A DNA stretch of 9,689 nucleotides, from positions 1 to 9,689 of the forward strand of contig JAFGDC010000575.1 in assembly GCA_016932295.1 (NCBI GenBank), in the 5' to 3' direction. Origin of the DNA: a candidate division CSSED10-310 bacterium. Its GTDB lineage: Bacteria; CSSED10-310; JAFGDC01. The notes under the pieces are model-generated. The model ran no database searches, was not told the origin of the DNA, and saw only the letters and a list, made by a program, of their open reading frames with translations. Both the position numbers and the translations under genes were made by a program. Positions within the stretch are counted from its first letter, which is position 1; the number at the start of each line of letters is the position of its first letter. Positions 8,880 through 9,689 of the stretch are shown piece by piece.

Positions 8880-8880
8880 G
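8859..8880. promoter_or_regulatory. Perfect 9-bp dyad, candidate operator
   Basis: CTTTACACT (8859-8867) and AGTGTAAAG (8872-8880) are exact inverted repeats around the four-base centre GTGG. The element lies in the 83-base gap between the oxidoreductase and PA14/GT-C genes and covers the spacer and the -35 box of the candidate promoter, a typical place for a repressor operator. A terminator for the oxidoreductase gene is the other option, but the T-rich run on the minus strand lies before the stem, not after it. I do not recognise it as the site of a particular regulator. Confidence 0.55.
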
Positions 8881-8902
8881 AAAAAAGTGTTTGTACCGTC
8901 CG

Positions 8903-9689
8903 CTACCGCCGTGCCCATTCCAGGCCGAGATCGCGCAGCTTGGCGCGGCGGGGAATGCCGTCAGCGTCCCACCCCCGCAGCTTGTAATAATGTGGCAGCA
9001 TGGTTTCCAACGGCACGCGTGAAGCCGGCTCCGTGTCGCGCTGCAACTCGTGCGTCAAGCGTCTGGGCAGCGCATCGTCGCGCCGGGTCATCCCCTCCCG
9101 CAGGTTGAACAGTCGCTCCAGGTTGAAACCTCGTTCCCCAATGCCTATGAAGCGGCCCAACGACATGGGCATGCCGGTGAGCGTCGAGATGGCCCTGGTG
9201 TGCGGGATCATGGGTACATGGAAAGCGAGAAACCGCTCGGGAATCAACGACAGCCGGTCCATCACGAGCCTCGAACCGCCCAGCAGCTTCCGGGTGAGAG
9301 TGGCAGCGAGGGGATTGGCGGACATGGCGGCGGCGGCCGGTGGCATGACCGCGTAGGCGGTGAAGATGCAGGTGCCGGAGGCGCTGATGGCTTCGAAGGT
9401 GTTCTGCTGGAATATGCAGTATGCAGGCTTTGCCTTGGTGGAGAGCGGATCCATGGTGATGGGACCGGTGGCTTCCCAGAAGACCATGTAGCCGCCGTTG
9501 AGATGACAGCCGCCGCGGTTGGCCGTGGCATATCCCAGGCCGTGCCCCACCGCGCCCCGGGGTTCGTACGCGGCATACTCCAATCCCTTGGACTGCATGG
9601 CGAATTCACGGCCGCCGTACCGGTCGGCCATCCGCTTGCTGCCCAAGGCCAACTCGGCCCCGAGTCCCCGTTTATACGCGATGTCATCG
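8903..9689 (-). CDS. Aldehyde:ferredoxin oxidoreductase family protein, C-terminal part (5' end outside window)
   Basis: Oxygen-sensitive enzymes of this family oxidise aldehydes to acids with ferredoxin, using tungsten bis-pterin and a 4Fe-4S cluster in the cytoplasm. About 261 residues are visible, against roughly 600 for a full enzyme. Signatures include AYKRGLGAELALGSKRMADRYG at the window edge (9677 downwards), the motif KGLEYAAYEPRGAVGHGLGY followed by ATANRGGCHL, and the C-terminal GERGFNLERLFNLREGMTRR with DDALPRR after it. The ending YYKLRGWDADGIP and LGLEW is typical. The Cys in SASGTC (9368-9370) matches the last cluster ligand of the family (usually in a GLC context). The frame runs through the window edge; a TTG at 9652 could be read as a start but lies in the middle of conserved sequence, so the gene is truncated by the window and not by mutation. 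Substrate cannot be told from this part. The gene ends 83 bases before the PA14/GT-C gene on the same strand. Confidence 0.93.
   Translation of the reverse strand, partial: DDIAYKRGLGAELALGSKRMADRYGGREFAMQSKGLEYAAYEPRGAVGHGLGYATANRGGCHLNGGYMVFWEATGPITMDPLSTKAKPAYCIFQQNTFEAISASGTCIFTAYAVMPPAAAAMSANPLAATLTRKLLGGSRLVMDRLSLIPERFLAFHVPMIPHTRAISTLTGMPMSLGRFIGIGERGFNLERLFNLREGMTRRDDALPRRLTHELQRDTEPASRVPLETMLPHYYKLRGWDADGIPRRAKLRDLGLEWARR

Noticed and set aside
8859..8902. Dyad at 8859-8880 as an intrinsic terminator of the oxidoreductase gene
   Set aside because: On the minus strand the T-rich stretch precedes the stem, and what follows (TAGAGTATTG) is not a T-run.
9650..9652. TTG at 9652 as the true start of the oxidoreductase
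   Set aside because: The frame continues to the window edge and the extra residues (DDIAYKRGLGAE) fit the conserved family sequence, so the gene is cut by the window.

Overview
The window is GC-rich and densely coding. It looks like a free-living bacterium with anaerobic metabolism and elaborate signalling. The evidence is a tungsten-type aldehyde:ferredoxin oxidoreductase, a SpoIIE-type phosphatase and a very large Ser/Thr kinase fused to a sigma-54-type AAA+ regulator. That mix is commonest in the former Deltaproteobacteria (Desulfobacterota, Myxococcota and relatives). The assignment is an inference from gene content, not from a phylogenetic marker.

Layout: (1) bases 1-822, plus strand: 3' part of a PP2C/SpoIIE-family phosphatase gene, probably with a PAS domain cut off by the window edge. 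(2) 823-1058: a convergent gap with one GC-rich hairpin and no convincing gene. (3) 1059-6656, minus strand: a single 1865-residue gene coding for Ser/Thr kinase, STAND-like AAA ATPase, TPR array, GAF, sigma-54-type AAA+ and Fis-type helix-turn-helix. (4) 6711-8819, minus strand: a membrane protein with a PA14 domain outside the membrane and a GT-C-like multi-spanning core. (5) 8820-8902: a short gap with a perfect 9-bp dyad and a possible promoter. (6) 8903-9689, minus strand: C-terminal part of an aldehyde:ferredoxin oxidoreductase whose 5' end lies outside the window.

The three minus-strand genes run in the same direction with gaps of 83 and 54 bases. The last two (PA14/GT-C protein, then the giant regulator) are the best candidates for one operon. 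The phosphatase faces the kinase tail to tail, so the two could form an opposing kinase/phosphatase pair, although nothing in the sequence proves it.

The most notable point is the giant regulator. It packs the parts normally spread over a Ser/Thr kinase, a sensor and a transcription factor into one chain. Its sigma-54 contact loop reads GVATGV instead of GAFTGA, which raises the question of whether it works with sigma-54 in the usual way.
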